Shown: positions 46,430 to 58,900 of the stretch, piece by piece
Layout: each line of letters begins with the position of its first letter
Numbering within the stretch: position 1 is the stretch's first letter
DNA from: Isoetes taiwanensis
Lineage: Eukaryota; Streptophyta; Lycopodiopsida; Isoetales; Isoetaceae
Reading direction: 5' to 3'
Length of the DNA stretch: 64,000 nt
Assembly: GCA_021234155.1 (NCBI GenBank)
Contig: JAJEKV010000004.1
Span: 13,668,716 to 13,732,715 of the forward strand
Position numbers and translations under genes: made by a program
The notes under the pieces: generated by a model
What the model was told of the DNA's origin: nothing
The model's database searches: none
Seen by the model: only the letters and a program-made list of their open reading frames with translations

Positions 46430-46512
46430 AAAGTAAGCATCAGGATGGTCATCCTTCCATTCTATTAAATAGTCCGTTTCCCTGTCCACCCAAACAACAT
46501 TGAAAAAGATGT
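46430..46512 (-). other. Chromodomain-like exon fragment, copy 2b
   Basis: The minus strand reads VDRETDYLIEWKDDHPDAYF and then KELS and a stop. The core is identical to copy 1. The small differences after HPDA fall where copy 1 has GGCGCC, so the true residue there is uncertain. Confidence 0.38.
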
Positions 46513-47051
46513 TGTTGCAGAGTATATAGCACCATGGTCATCCTAAAGCTGACAAACATTAATCGAAGGAGCTTCTTGAGGAAGAGGGAGCATCTTCATA
46601 AATTTGCAAACTTCGGATAAAATCTGGTTAAGAAAACTAACTGTCTTCATGTAATTCAAAACGGCCTACTACACATGTAACACTATTCCTTCTCCATTTC
46701 CATACTGCTTGGTGATGCCAAAAGCAAGCATTACTAGAAGATCACAAGAAGAAAGATGTAAAGTCCATGTAGCTATGTTACCAGGAACATCTGAGAAAAG
46801 GAAGTTTTTGTCAAGGAGAGCAACTTACACATAACTGCCATTAGGAAATTACTGTTAGTTGTGTTTGAAACATAAAGGCAATGGCAGCATCAGCTGTATG
46901 AAAGGTAACATGAAAAGCTCATAGAAGTCCTTTTACTGCAATAATGGGCGCATTTGCAGTCTAGGTAACTCGGCAATACGTGTGGTGCATATCTCCTATG
47001 TGCAGGTGGCTTTAAGCGCTTAATCTAGATTTCCTCTCCTAATGCCTCAGT

Positions 47052-47440
47052 ATGCTCATATCTATGGAGGTCAGCAAACTGACTTGGACAGCAAAACAAG
47101 TGTCAGCCTGTCTTGGAGCTGCACTGAAAATGGGAAAAGCTGCCGACAAAGCAGAATCTGATTTTGTTGATGTTGGAAAGGATGTAGATTCCAAGGCTGC
47201 AAGTCTAGAGAGCATCCTGCCAGTTAAAAGTGGATGAGCAGAAGCAAATTATAATTTGCGAAAAAGAGTGGATGGTTGAAGAATGTGGATGCTCCACACT
47301 CCAGTTCAAATTCTTGATCATTTATGAATAGCTTACTGTCATTGGTAGCTGAACTTGGTAATTCTCGAAGGTTGTGCATCAATATTGTCAGCATAAGTTA
47401 CCAAAGGGGCTGTTCATTGTTTCTTTCTGACAACTCATTT
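47052..47440 (+). CDS. Unidentified open frame, copy 2 (frame broken)
   Basis: Counterpart of 15814-16195. It begins MLISMEVSKLTWTAKQ at 47052 after CCTCAG and stays open to 47237. One extra A in a GTTAAAAG run shifts the frame relative to copy 1, a typical homopolymer read error. The remaining sequence matches copy 1 with a few indels. Confidence 0.33.
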
Positions 47441-47692
47441 CTCACAAAAGGTTTCCCATGATGTTGATATCTAGAAATACCTTTCGTAAATAGCTGCATT
47501 TAATATGGTGACAAAATGTTTTCTGAATTAAACTCCAGCTCTAATTTCAGAAGCATCTGACATATGCCCCATTTTGGCCAACATACTTTTGCATTAAGCT
47601 AGAATCAACAAGTCAAATTCAAATTCGAATAACCTTCTCTCAATCTTTCTGCTTAGGTATGCATTCCTCATTAATGCCAGCAAGAAGCATAC

Positions 47693-47866
47693 CTTCTGGC
47701 CCTTACGAGAGATATTAATAGAAGTGCAGCTGTCAGGTTCAATACCATGATAGTGCATGTGACATCTTTGATAAGGACATTCTGAATCTGTGCTGCTATT
47801 AATGCGTTTCCACAGCGAGAAGACATGCTTTTGAAATGCATGCCATCAAAGATAGGCGTGCACTTA
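47693..47866 (-). other. Candidate internal exon, membrane-like, copy 2
   Basis: Counterpart of 16457-16626 with the same TTTACAG acceptor and AGAAG/GTATGC donor. Here the first part reads KCTPIFDGMHFKSMSSRCGN before ALIAAQIQNVLIKDV, which is smoother than in copy 1, then the hydrophobic IMVLNLTAALLLISLV. The last bases (CTCGTAAGGGCC against CTCGTATGGCC) shift the frame near the donor. Confidence 0.35.
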
Positions 47867-47994
47867 CTGTAAATGTCCACAAGCAAGTTTATCAAAGACC
47901 TTTCTCTTGAAAATCCTAGAGTCTATGTGCTGGAGCACCCATGTAACATCTGTCTGGAAGTCTCTTAAAAGTCCACATATGCATATGCATTTAC

Positions 47995-48170
47995 CTGTGC
48001 TGTGCTCATGATTATCATGCGTCTCTTCTGGTGACAATAAGTGGCGGACACTTCAACCATCATAAAAGGCGAGGAAGCCACCATTTAAAACTCATCCGAC
48101 TCCAAGAAGAAGTGCGGCAGCCCACCTCGATGCATTCACAATACAGAGCGTACCAGAGGAGGAGGAGGAA
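47995..48170 (-). other. Candidate internal exon, copy 2
   Basis: Counterpart of 16756-16930, with donor-like CACAG/GTAAATGC and the reading CIVNASRWAAALLLGVG followed by a TGA in the same place as copy 1. The shared stops mean that this frame was already closed before the duplication, or that the exon call is wrong. Confidence 0.22.
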
Positions 48171-50330
48171 GGAGGTCGAGAACATCTGGAAATGTTTGCA
48201 AAATGGTCAAAACACATGATATCCTGATTTACATATAACCATTTTTACTTTAGTTAAAGACCATTCTACTTTATCTCTGGAAAAATCAAATGCATCCACG
48301 GAGAATCATTTCAAGGGTTAGCTAACCTGTAGATAGTGCCAACAATACAAAATAAGCTACGAAATACACCAGAGTTGCTCTTTCCTTACCTTCCTTGATT
48401 TACATCTTGCCCTTTTCATCTGAGAAAAAGCAGGCAACTATCTGCTGAATCTATAAAAATGTCAATTTTTTTCTTACATTCTTGATTTCCGATTTGTTCT
48501 TTTTATCTTTGTAAAGACACAACCACCTGCTGAATCCATAAAAGATGGACTAATGAAGATGTACAGAATAAAAGCATGCTCTGTTTGAGCCAACACTTTC
48601 CATATCACATAAAAACACTTAAGTTCAGGAACCCAATATTGAGCTTTTTTTAAGCTGCGTGCTTAATTTCTGATCAGGATATAGTTAATGAGTAGTGCAG
48701 CGGTCTAAAGCGAAAAAAAAGTAGCCCTTTTTAATCCAGCAAAGTAAAACAAGAACAAATGAATATTATGATTCTACGAGCAGAGTATATATATGCAGGA
48801 ATATCTGTTTCAAAAAATAAGAAAACAAAGCAATGCTTATCTTTCTCCTTGTTATTGATTTTGGGGCCTTTGCCATAGCCATGAAAATGCTAGAAATGGC
48901 AAACCTGGAAAAAGCAAGTTCTTGGGCAGTCGTTGAAAGCTCTAAGCATGCATTTAAGCAGTTTCAAATATAAAGGATAACACAACGTTCAGAAATAGGA
49001 CTTGTATGGTCAGGTGGACTTGCAAATACTTTGTACAGTGATATTAATATGGTTCAAACAAAAAAATAGAGCAAGGAAGGAAAACATGATTAGCATGGGA
49101 AAATCAAATGCATCCATGGGAGAATCATTTCAGGGGTTAGCTGACCTGTAGATAGTGTCAACAGTAAGCAACACAAATACACCAGTTGCTCTATGACCCA
49201 ACATAGGCATCAATTTGGAGAAACCTGTATGCTCCAACACTGATGGGGTTTCTCCAAGGGCCATGTTCATATTTGTTGCTCAAACATTCTACAAAGGCTA
49301 TCAGAGAAAAATGGAAAGGTTGATGCCCTTACTTCAACTTCTATTTTACTATCCAGAGTTCAGTGATTCAAGGTCTTCTTCAAACATATCAAAAATCTCG
49401 TCATCATCCTGTGCAACTTCTTAAATTGCTGCTGGTCAGGAGCTTCCTTTTTCTGCCTCTTCCTAAAGGCAAACTGTCCCTTGACAAACGGCCCTCTTCA
49501 GTGATCCTTTCAAAATGAGTGCGTTCTCTGACATATTTAGTCAATTCTTTTCTTACCTTCCTTGATTTCCAACTTGCCCTTTTTCATCTGAGAAAAAGCG
49601 GGCAACCACCTGCTGAATCTGAAAAATGTCAATTTTTTTTTTTACATTCTTGATTTCCAATTTGCTCTTTTTCATCTTTGCAAAGACAAAACCACCTTCT
49701 GAATCACTTACAGATGGACAAATGAAGATGTACAGAATAAAAAGCATGCTCAGTTTGGCCAACACTTTCCTTTTATACCAAAAACTTAAGTTCAGGAACC
49801 CAACATTGAACTTTTCGCTGCTTGCTTAATTTTGGATCAGGAATACAGTTAATCAGGTCTAAATCAGGAATACAGGAATCAGGTCTAAAGCTAGAAAAAG
49901 TAGGCCTTTTGATCCAGCAAGTAAAACAAGAACGACAAATATGATGATTACGAGCAAGAGTATAACGCATGAATATCTGTTTCAAAAAATAAGAAGCTAA
50001 GCAACGCTTATCTTTCTCCTTGTTATTGATTTTGGGGCCTTTTCCAGAGCCATGAAAATGCTAGAAATGGCAAACCTGGAAAAAGAAAATAACATGCATT
50101 TAACCAGTTTCAAATATAAAGGATAACTTGCAGAAATAGGACTTGTATGGTCAGGTGGACTTTCAAATACTTAGAATTTGTAGCGTACGGTTCAAACAAT
50201 AAAGGTTGGCAAATTATCCAGAGGCATAAGATTTTGGTAACGGTGGGCCTAAAAGAAAGGGGTTAGGGTTGTGGGAATTCTTCTTCTTCCCCCCCTTTTT
50301 TTTTAAAAAAAAAGCAACGGTTGCATGTTA
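48171..50330. other. Gene-like stretch, intron-like remainder, copy 2
   Basis: It matches 16931-19076 closely, including the internal near-repeat of about 1 kb. Nothing coding was recognised. The short frames 49215-49424 and 49626-49829 are also present in copy 1 but show no family. Confidence 0.4.
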
Positions 50331-50344
50331 GAATTCCATGGCAC

Positions 50345-50790
50345 TCATCGTCCGAGCACGGCGGGCAGCCTAATCTCCATCCCGTTATGTTGGAGGAGAT
50401 GGCGAGCATGCCGGGCGGCCAGATGCCGCTCCCTATGTTTTGGAGGGTGTTGCGCATGTGGCCTGCCAAATAGGTAGGCTCTGAGGTTTTCGGTGTTGGG
50501 AAGGATGTGGCGTGTTGGTCGATGGCTCCTTAGTTGTGCTCTTTGATTGCTTGATGGTGGAACAGTTTCTTCCCGAGTCCATATTTTCTGTGCTAGTTGT
50601 ACAATTGCACTCCTTAAAAACCAGACAGGTTTTGCAATCATGCTGTTTTTTGTACATATGGCCTCATCAAGGGCTTTCTTGGTGAAAGGATTCTTGAAGA
50701 AGTTTCTTCTATTTGCATGTAGGGACTTTGTCTCCAATGATGTTTTCTTGTACGTTGCATTTCCTCTATGGGGAGAGCTTTCTTTGATGA
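50345..50790 (-). pseudogene. ORF with repeated peptide, interrupted by the Ty3 element, copy 2
   Basis: The minus strand is open from inside the LTR (50887) down to 50345. The host part holds KESSPHRGNATYKK, TSLETKSLHA and NFFKNPFTKKALDEA, then a basic C-terminal region. Beyond the element at 55909-55975 the minus strand carries a second version (TSLETKPLHA, NFLKKPF). The empty site would keep one frame. The plus strand is also open (50547-50798). Confidence 0.38.
50786..50790. repeat. Target-site duplication (GATGA), left, copy 2
   Basis: GATGA directly precedes the LTR start TGAAATGAAC and is repeated at 55904-55908. Confidence 0.9.
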
Positions 50791-51034
50791 TGAAATGAAC
50801 TTCGTGGCGTTCGCGGGGCCAACTCACCACCCAACCCGAGACTCCACGACCAAAGATAGCGTCGTCCTTGAACTCTCCCCCGAGCATCTATATAGCCTGC
50901 ACGTCCTTTGGCCTTTAAAGGCCCGTGTCCCTCTTTAGCCAAAAGGCCATCTAAATATGCCATGTGTCCCTCTTTAGCCAAAAGGCCATCTAAATATGCC
51001 ATGTCCAAAAAGGCCACGTCCAATGCATATTTCA
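50791..51034 (-). repeat. 3' LTR of Ty3 element, copy 2
   Basis: A 244-bp LTR with ends TGAAAT...ATTTCA. It contains the doubled 36-bp motif and, in the element's orientation, a CTATATAG box. It differs from its 5' partner mainly in the first 90 bp. Confidence 0.94.
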
Positions 51035-51047
51035 TTCCCTCCCTCTT
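51035..51047 (-). other. Polypurine tract of Ty3 element, copy 2
   Basis: TTCCCTCCCTCTT on the plus strand, AAGAGGGAGGGAA in the element's orientation, directly next to the 3' LTR and identical to copy 1. Confidence 0.9.
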
Positions 51048-51139
51048 GACATTCTTGCGGTCCTCTGGCTTGCAAAAGGGAATCTTTAATTTCCTTTAGC
51101 CATCTTAGCATAATCTTTCCTTGGCCCTCTCTTAGGCGG

Positions 51140-54100
51140 CTAGTAGTAACTTTGTTCTTGGACATCTTGTTGTCCCTCAGCTTCCTTTGCCTTCCGGTCC
51201 TTATATTCTTGTAGAATATCCGGATAGTCATCTAAAACATTGCCACGTACCCATGAAGCGTCCTCCAAAGGTTTGTCAGCAAACTTAACCAAGTATTGTC
51301 TTGAACCACTAGTGGATTTATCCGCCAAAAATTGTTTAGGCTCTAGAACTTGAATCATCAATCAATTCGGACTCGATTAACCTCCCAAGTTGAGGTAACT
51401 CCTTACCATGATAAGCCTTTAGGAATGAAACATTCACTACATCATGCATTTTCCAACCTTGAGGCAATCTTAATTGATATGCATTCTCATTGACCACTTT
51501 AATAACTTGAAATGGTCCATGGAAACGGGGTGCCAACTTAAGATCCTTCTTGCGCGCATCTTTCTTAAAGTGGCCTTTTTGGATCCTCATCCATACCCAA
51601 TCTCCTTCCTTAAAAACCAGCTTGGTTTGCCCAACTTAGATGATTTATTTGCAAAAGATGCTTGAGCATCTCGAATCTGACTTGAAGCAAGTCTATGAGA
51701 TCCTTATGCTCAATAACCAAATCATCGGCCAATTTGGAACATCCTCACACACTTTCGAAGAGTGGCTCCCGCCCAGTGACCATAGACCGCTGAAAAGGGG
51801 TCATCTTTATGGTAGGCCCGATAGGTATTATTATACACAAATTCAACAATAGGCAAATACTCTTCCCAATGACCTTGATGTTCATTGACAAACCCCCTTA
51901 AGATGGAACAAATAACTTTATTTACCGCCTCGGATTGTCCATCGAGTTTAAGGGTTGAAGCTTGGTAGAAACCTTAACTCTGTCCCCAATTGCATAAACA
52001 ATGCCTTCCGAATTTACTAGTAAACTTTGTATCACGATCGGATATAATAATCTTTGGCAACCCATGTAGCCTAAATATCTCTTTGATAAAGGCGTAGCCG
52101 CACTATAAGCCGTCAACTTATCCAGAACAAGGAATAAAATGGCGTGCTTAGTTAAACAATCAACAATTGTCCAAATGGCCGGTGTTCTTGCGAGGCGGGA
52201 GGAAGACCAACAATAAAATCCATAGTGATCTGTTCCCCACTTTGCCTCGGGAATAGGCAAGGATAAAGGAACACCATGAGGTTTCTTGTTAAGCTTTCTT
52301 TATCCGTTGACAAGTAACACAATGCGAATATGAACCAAAATATCTCTCCCCAATCGGGCCAAATAAAGTATGGTTCAAGCTTTGCCAAAGTTGCCCCCGC
52401 CCGCGATGACCCAGCGATAGGTGCATCATGAACTTCTTTAAGAATAAGTGGCCAAAAAGTTCCGCACAATGCATAGCTTTGGACCTTTATACAAGAACCC
52501 ATTAACGATCTTATATCCATATGCATTGCCACTTTGAGCTAACAACCAAATATTCTTATAATCGAGTCGATTGGCATACAATGGTTTCATTCCCTCAAAT
52601 GGTTGGATTGTGCTATAGAAAGAGAACAAAGCGCATAACGTCTACTTAAAGCATCGGCTACAACATTCTCTTTACCGGGGACGATAATCCAGCGAAAAAT
52701 CATATTCTTTGCATAAAAGCAACCCATTTCAAGCTGCCTTTCCGATAAGGTTTTTACGTGAAACAATGTGCTTAGAATGCTTTGGTGGTCGATCAAAATA
52801 TGAGCTGTGGACCCTATAAGATAGTGTCGCCACACTTTCAAAGCATGAATGACGACCAAATTCCTTATCATAAACACTATATCTACTTTACGTGTCGAGA
52901 AAACTTCCGACTTTCATAAGCAATAGGATGACCATCACTGCATCAAAACCAGCGCCCAAAGCCACACCACTTGCATCAACACATAACAAGAAAGGTAGAC
53001 CAAACTTTGGCAAGCCTTGAAGCAGGGAGGATTAACCATGGCATCCTTTAAAACTTGGAAAACAAACCGATGATCATGATTCCATTGGAAAGGAACATCT
53101 TTTAAGTAGCAACAAATATAAATCTGAAGCTAAGCGAGCAAAATTGCGTACAAACTTCCTATAATAAGCGCATAAGCCCAAAAGGAGCATAATGCGACAA
53201 GCGGAAATAGATCTTGGCCAATCCACAATTGCTTGAACCTTCTTTGGAATCAACTTTAAGACCCTCGGTATAAACAATATGACCCAAATATTCAATTTCC
53301 GATTGGAAAAAGATACTTTTCTTAGGATTAAGAGTAATAGACTCCTCCCTCAACCCGACCGGAAAACCTCCCGCAAATGCAAGTAATGGTCTTCCTCGGA
53401 CTTACTAAAACTAATATGTCATCAAAGAACCACGACAACATAAACGCCATGCACATCTTCAAATATTAAGCCCCATTAGCCTCGCAAAAAGAAGGCATTT
53501 GTAAGTCAAATGGCATGACCAAAACTCATAATGTCCAAAGGTTGTCCTAAGCGGTCTTATGAACATCTTGGGTGCAACCTTAAGTTGCCAATACCGACTT
53601 AAGATCAAGGCGGCTAAAAGCTGTGGCACCTTGGAGTTGATCAAACAAATCATCCGCCCTTGGTATAGGAAACCGATTCTTAATGGTTATCTTATTCAAA
53701 GCGCGATAATCTATACACATGCGCCGGGGAGTTATCTTTTTCTTAACCAACAAGGCAGGGAGCACCAAAAGGTGAAGAACTATGGCGGATCAATCCGACT
53801 TGAAGCAACTCATCAAGGCGGCCTAATCTCAACTTGTTGGCCATGCATTCTCCGATAAGGAGCTTGATTAGGAGGTTCTTTCCGGTAAGAAGATCAATCC
53901 ACATGGTCCTCAAGCGTTGGGGTGGTAAAGTTTGTGGAATTTCATTTGAAAAAGACATCATCAAAATAATGCAAAAAGCTTGTTTGGCTCATTTAATGGG
54001 GATACATCTATCTTAGAGCATAAAACCACCAAATACACAAAATGAGTTTTCATTGCCAAGCGTTTAAAGCTGTACAGCGAAGCGTGGGAATAGGGGAAAC

Positions 54101-55640
54101 AATATCATCCTTCACAAACTTGAAGGTCTTTTTACCCCTTCCAAGGATAACATAACAATACCAGCTTTCCAATCTATAAGAGGATTAATAGCCTTATGCC
54201 ATGGCATCGCCGAGAATAATATCCATACCTCCAAAGGTCGGAGACCATGAAAAAGAGCGTTCTGAGATATATCCACCGCAATTGAAATTCAACATCCTTG
54301 ACCATAAATGAAGAAGGCGGAGGGGCAACATTCAAAAAGCGAGAAGATAATTCTACATCACTTGATAAAGGAATAGAAGTTAATTTTAGTTCTTTCACCA
54401 AAAGCGGAGAAATAAAATCAAACTCAACTTTGCCCGGATCGAATAAGACATGTACTTTTTGATCTTGAATAGTAGCCCAAAATCGTAAGAGACTACTATT
54501 CTCAGCGAGAATCCATATCCGATTTTTCGGACCGTAGCCACCTTTTTCCCTTTTCCATCTCCGACGAGCGAAGCTACTTTCTTACTTTTATCCTCTTTCT
54601 TAGTCCCGGACTTAAGAGTAGGTGTAGCTTCCTTTTAGTTCCCCTTTCTTCTTTTCAAGTAAGTAGGGCATTCATAAAACTTATGATCGGTTGAATAACA
54701 AACAAAACACTTATTTTCCGCGCCAAAGCGGCTTCTTGCGCGGCAATCACGATTCCTTTAGCTCTTTGGCCCCAACGGGTTAGTTTATGCGCAGCGTCGT
54801 GTAATGCGGCCGTTTGAATGGCCCGACCCTAGAGCAGATCCCATTGATTTATCCGCGAAAACCACTTTCTCTTTCATAGAAACTTTGAGGCCACGTTGAG
54901 CATTAATGGCTTCAGTGAGGGCCAAACCTTCCTCCTCTACTTTCTCTGCCATCTTACAGAGCTCACCAAAAGAAAGATTGGCAACTTGCAGGTCGAGCTT
55001 TGCCCGTACCCAACGATGAACCCCACCCATGAGTTTTTCAGACTTCTCAGTATCATTTTTACTAAGCTGAAGTCCTTTCTTTAAAACTTCGTGCGGCAAA
55101 ACTCTAACGTTTCCGTGTTTTGTTGGGTCAACTTATTCCATTCAGCGATAAGATCTCGCTCCCAATTATGACCCAAAAAAACGATTTTTGATTTGCTTTT
55201 CAAATTCCGCAAAGGTAACAATAGGTTGATCGGCCGGGTTTCTTACGGATATCCGACCACCGGTCCTTTGCAACCCCATCCGGATGGCCTTTCTTCGGCA
55301 AAATATAGCGGGTGTCTTAGTCATCCTTAGTCTTAGCAAAATATGAATTCAAATCCAGGAGCCACGCGAAAAGTTCATCGCATCATTAGTGGCGTGAATA
55401 CTTTTTGAATTCAATTTTGGCGTTGGCACCGTTTTGATGCCACTATTGGGCATACGCAGACTTCTTTGCCTTCGCCCACTGGCGCTCATGAAGAATCGAT
55501 TCTTGCGGCTCCGCCAATTCGAGCCTCGGCGTTGCAAGTTTTTTCTCTCATGGCGAATTATCATGCTCTAACTCAAAAAGTTTTTCCTTGAGCTCTTCAT
55601 CTTCCAAGTTAACATTGGCGGGGAACCGGCCATCCGAAAC
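51140..55640 (-). pseudogene. Ty3 gag-pol, frames broken, copy 2
   Basis: From 5' to 3' on the minus strand: gag with NLSFGELCKMAEKVEEEG (54950 region); a CCHC knuckle C-FVC-YSTDH-KFYEC (54668-54709); a protease with DPG at 54432-54440 where DTG/DSG is usual; RT with [18 protein letters not shown] (53690-53745) and FDDI in the catalytic motif (about 53415-53430); an RNase H tail PGKENVVADALSRR (52650-52690); integrase HHCC region ILKEVHDAP and CVTCQRIK (52290-52450); integrase core with VDCLTKHA (52140-52170); RFHGPFQVIKVVNENAYQLR and MHDVVNVSFLKAYHGKELP (51390-51540); chromodomain YLVKFADKPLEDASWVRGN (51240-51300). Length is normal for a plant chromovirus. Several frames are longer here than in copy 1, consistent with copy-specific read errors. 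Confidence 0.93.
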
Positions 55641-55644
55641 TTGT

Positions 55645-55658
55645 TGCTCACGATACCA
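55645..55658 (-). other. Primer-binding site of Ty3 element, copy 2
   Basis: In the element's orientation the sequence just inside the 5' LTR is TGGTATCGTGAGC. It shares TGGTATC and GAGC with the initiator-methionine tRNA type (TGGTATCAGAGC), with one extra base. The same position in copy 1 is degraded. Confidence 0.65.
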
Positions 55659-55659
55659 C

Positions 55660-55903
55660 TGAAATGAACTGCATGGCGTTGCGGGGCCAACTCACCACCC
55701 AACCCCACGAGCTCCACGACCAAAAGATAACTGTCCTTGAACTCTCCCCCGAGCATCTATATAGCCTGCACGTCCTTTGGCCTTTAAAGGCCCGTGTCCC
55801 TCTTTAGCCAAAAGGCCATCTAAATATGCCATGTGTCCCTCTTTAGCCAAAAGGCCATCTAAATATGCCATGTCCAAAAAGGCCACGTCCAATGCATATT
55901 TCA
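55660..55903 (-). repeat. 5' LTR of Ty3 element, copy 2
   Basis: 244 bp, ends TGAAAT...ATTTCA, doubled 36-bp motif at about 55790-55865. Followed by GATGA. Confidence 0.94.
55755..55765 (-). promoter_or_regulatory. TATA-like box in the 5' LTR
   Basis: The minus strand reads GCTATATAGAT, a plausible TATA box for transcription of the element. It is kept in the 3' LTR of the same element (about 50886-50896) but not clearly in copy 1. Confidence 0.5.
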
Positions 55904-55908
55904 GATGA

Positions 55909-58900
55909 ATGGCTTTTTCAAGAAGTTTGTTTCCTTTGCATGTAGGGGTTTTGTCTCCAGTGACGTCTGGCTATGAGAAATTGGTTGTTGTTATCGCCTG
56001 TTCTTTATGTCCATCAATGCTCTTGACCTATTTTCATTGCGAAATGTATTCTCATTCTGTGCAATTTCCGATGTAATCTCATGTGATGGCGAATGTATTC
56101 TCATGTATGTAGTCTCGTGTAATAGGCAATGTATTGATTAACTCATTTTTGCTATTTGAATTCATGCTTATAGTTGTCAATGATTATATGCATTATATTC
56201 CACAATTATCTCCGTATAATGTACATACATACATATTAAGGGAACGCCTCTCTTTAAAAGGTCTCATGTGTAAATTCGTGGTGCATTGAATTGGGATATT
56301 CACAAGAATCTCTCTAGATCCAATTATCCAGAGTGTGCCATAAGGAGTGTGCGATAAGGAGTGTGCCACAGGAAAATATGATTAGCATGGTAAATAATAA
56401 TGGTGTTGAGAATGTAATGAGAATGAGAATGAGAATGATGAGAATGAGAATGAGAATGAGAATGAGAATGAGAATGAGAATGAGAATGAGAATGAGAATG
56501 AGAATGAGAATGAGAAGCAATACAATTTTGTATTCCTTTGGTAATACAAAATCTAGAGGCATGCATTGTGCGAATGCTAGGAGCAAATTCTATTAACATT
56601 TATCGATCGAAGGCAACGTAGTTGGTAAACCAAAAAAATTTGAGGATCAAAGTTAATGACATTCTTTCAGGTGACATGTTTCTGAGACTTGAATTAATAA
56701 AGTTAGCTTAAATAATCAAAGCACTAGTTCGACATTGTAATCATGTACAGGTTAATATATAGAAATGGACATGGTAAGATATTGCATTCTAAGAAACATT
56801 ATATTTGTATGAATGGCGTTTGTTGTAGGGCAGGACTCCTGGACATCGCCAAGGTCATTTTCAATATGCCCCTTCAGCCCTCTTCTGCATTCTGGACAAA
56901 TTATCTTAGTTCTTATAGTCTAGTTGACCAAGAACTAAGAAGAAACATCTCTTAGAAGTTTACCTATCTTATAATGAACTTCTATCGTAATGCGGAGATT
57001 AGTAAAATGAACCAAGAAATCTTCTTGGCAAATAGATTAGTAAAATGAACCTAGAAATCTTCTTTGGCGGAATGGGTTTCAAGTTATATCCTTTGTCGTA
57101 GATTCAAAATCCACTTTACATACCTTCTATATAGCGACAAAATATATTAATTAGGTCTTACCCTACATTATATGCCCCCTTGAAAGGAGCAATAATTAAA
57201 ATAGGATAGGATATTTCTTTCAAAGAAATGAAAGCATAAAACTAGATATTTTTATCAAAGGAATGAAGGTGTGAAATGAGTCAATCAATAAGATAAAAGA
57301 CAACTAGGCTTGAGGAATGGTTGTGTATCTTCCGTGCATGCATGCATGATCCCAATACAAAATACACACCAGCACCATAAAGTAAATGACCATCACATTC
57401 CCCTTATTAAACATCAAAAATGAATGAATCCATGTTAGAAAATAATAAGTGCCTTAGGAATAGAGTGAAACTATCCTCAACCTATAATGGCGTTAAAAAT
57501 CAATTGAATTGTAGTTATGGTTTTCAATGCTTTACTGTTAGTCATAAGGGTTTTAGTTGCGAAGAATTTAAAATCATGTTTATGCTATTCCCACTATTGT
57601 AAATATTAAATTTGTACTATGTTTTTGCATACACCAACAAAAATCAAGTAAACGCACTTTCGGACCACTAGAGGGCAACCCTGCGTGAGCAGCACCTTCT
57701 ATTGTCCTACTGAGAAGGCCCTTGGGTTTGACATGTTTGCCTTTCCGACCATGCTTCCATGAAGTTCAAGAGCTATATCCACCATTTTCTTCCCTATAAC
57801 TCCTATCCTTTGCCTCAAGCCTGCCTTATCGCTAGTTTGTTTTAGATTGAAGCAGATGCTCCTTTAGTTTTGCCAACCTATGTCATCGCTGATCAAGATC
57901 GTCATTTTATTGCCTTTATAATGAGTGACAATAATTGCTTTAAGCTTCAGTTAGCCTTAAAACTTTGATTTTAAACATAGAATACCCTCCAGTATAACGT
58001 CCGACACATCTAGACAAAGCTTAAAAAGCGCAAACATGTTTTCTTGTTTGGTGAAAATAACTTTGAAGCTGAATGCAAATTGAAACTAGTGTGGAAACAT
58101 GGGATTATAGCATGGCTTAATGGCATGAAATGGGCCTAAAATCTGAAATATGATTAGATGAGGTAAGGAATCGCTTAGGTTTTGATTAAACAATTTCAAT
58201 GCTTTTCTATCCTAAAAATTTCTATCTTATTTGAGGCTTACGCAAATTGCATCAATTGGGTAGTGTCGGTTTGACATATGCAATATCATAAAAAATAGTT
58301 AAATCGCGCCAAAAAGCGTTATAATTATATGGCCATTTTGCTATGGTTTGCATATGATTACATTTGTGTCAGCGTGAGGGTATGCCCGTGATATTTATAG
58401 AGTCGTGTTGTATTTCTAGATAGTTTGCACTCCCAACCTATGGTTTTGGCATGCAGCGTGCATGCATTATAAACACCAATGCATGCACATAGTGCATGCA
58501 TACCATGCATGCATTGCATGTTGAGTCCCTTTAGTACTTAACATTGTGCACATTGCTTACTTTCTACACCACCATTACTCCTACATTTATAATTAAAATC
58601 CGGCGAGAGTTGTCGGATAGGTATATTTGCCCTTTATTCCTCAATCTAGACTACAGATAGCGATCCTCGTTTGTGAGGTATGCTTGTACAAGTTTTGATA
58701 TACTGCATAACGAGGTTTGCAAAAATACTATATTTGAGGCAATGTACTAAATGGCGTTGATTTCATACGTATTATATGATTTTAGGGAATCTTCTTGCCC
58801 TACGTCACCCCCGTGTGAATATATTGCACCCAAACCAAAGGGGATTTCAGGGGGATTTTAATTAAACATGTATGAGTAATGGTTGTGTAGAAATTTTTTT

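Larger units (their letters stand above)
43785..46947. repeat. 1.59-kb tandem duplication inside copy 2
   Basis: 43785-45374 and 45375-46947 both match 14125-15712. The first begins TATGATGTTCTG and the second TATGATGTTCAC at the junction after CTGCAATAATG, with a short ATG microhomology. The second unit is closer to copy 1 than the first, as judged by shared runs near 14200-14330. Each unit contains the chromodomain-like fragment. Confidence 0.85.
50791..55903 (-). mobile_element. Ty3/gypsy chromovirus (full-length structure), copy 2
   Basis: A 5.11-kb LTR retrotransposon on the minus strand, cleaner than copy 1. LTRs are 50791-51034 and 55660-55903 (244 bp each), with GATGA on both sides. 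The PBS lies one base inside the 5' LTR (GTGGTATCGTGAGC, close to the initiator-Met type TGGTATCAGAGC). The polypurine tract is at the other end. Domain order gag, PR, RT, RNase H, INT, chromodomain. LTRs look nearly identical to each other over their 3' two thirds, which suggests fairly recent insertion, although read noise prevents dating. Confidence 0.96.

Noticed and set aside
56314-56599. Long His-Ser, Ile-Leu and Met-Arg repeat proteins
   Set aside because: They are translations of the (GAGAAT)n microsatellite in different frames.
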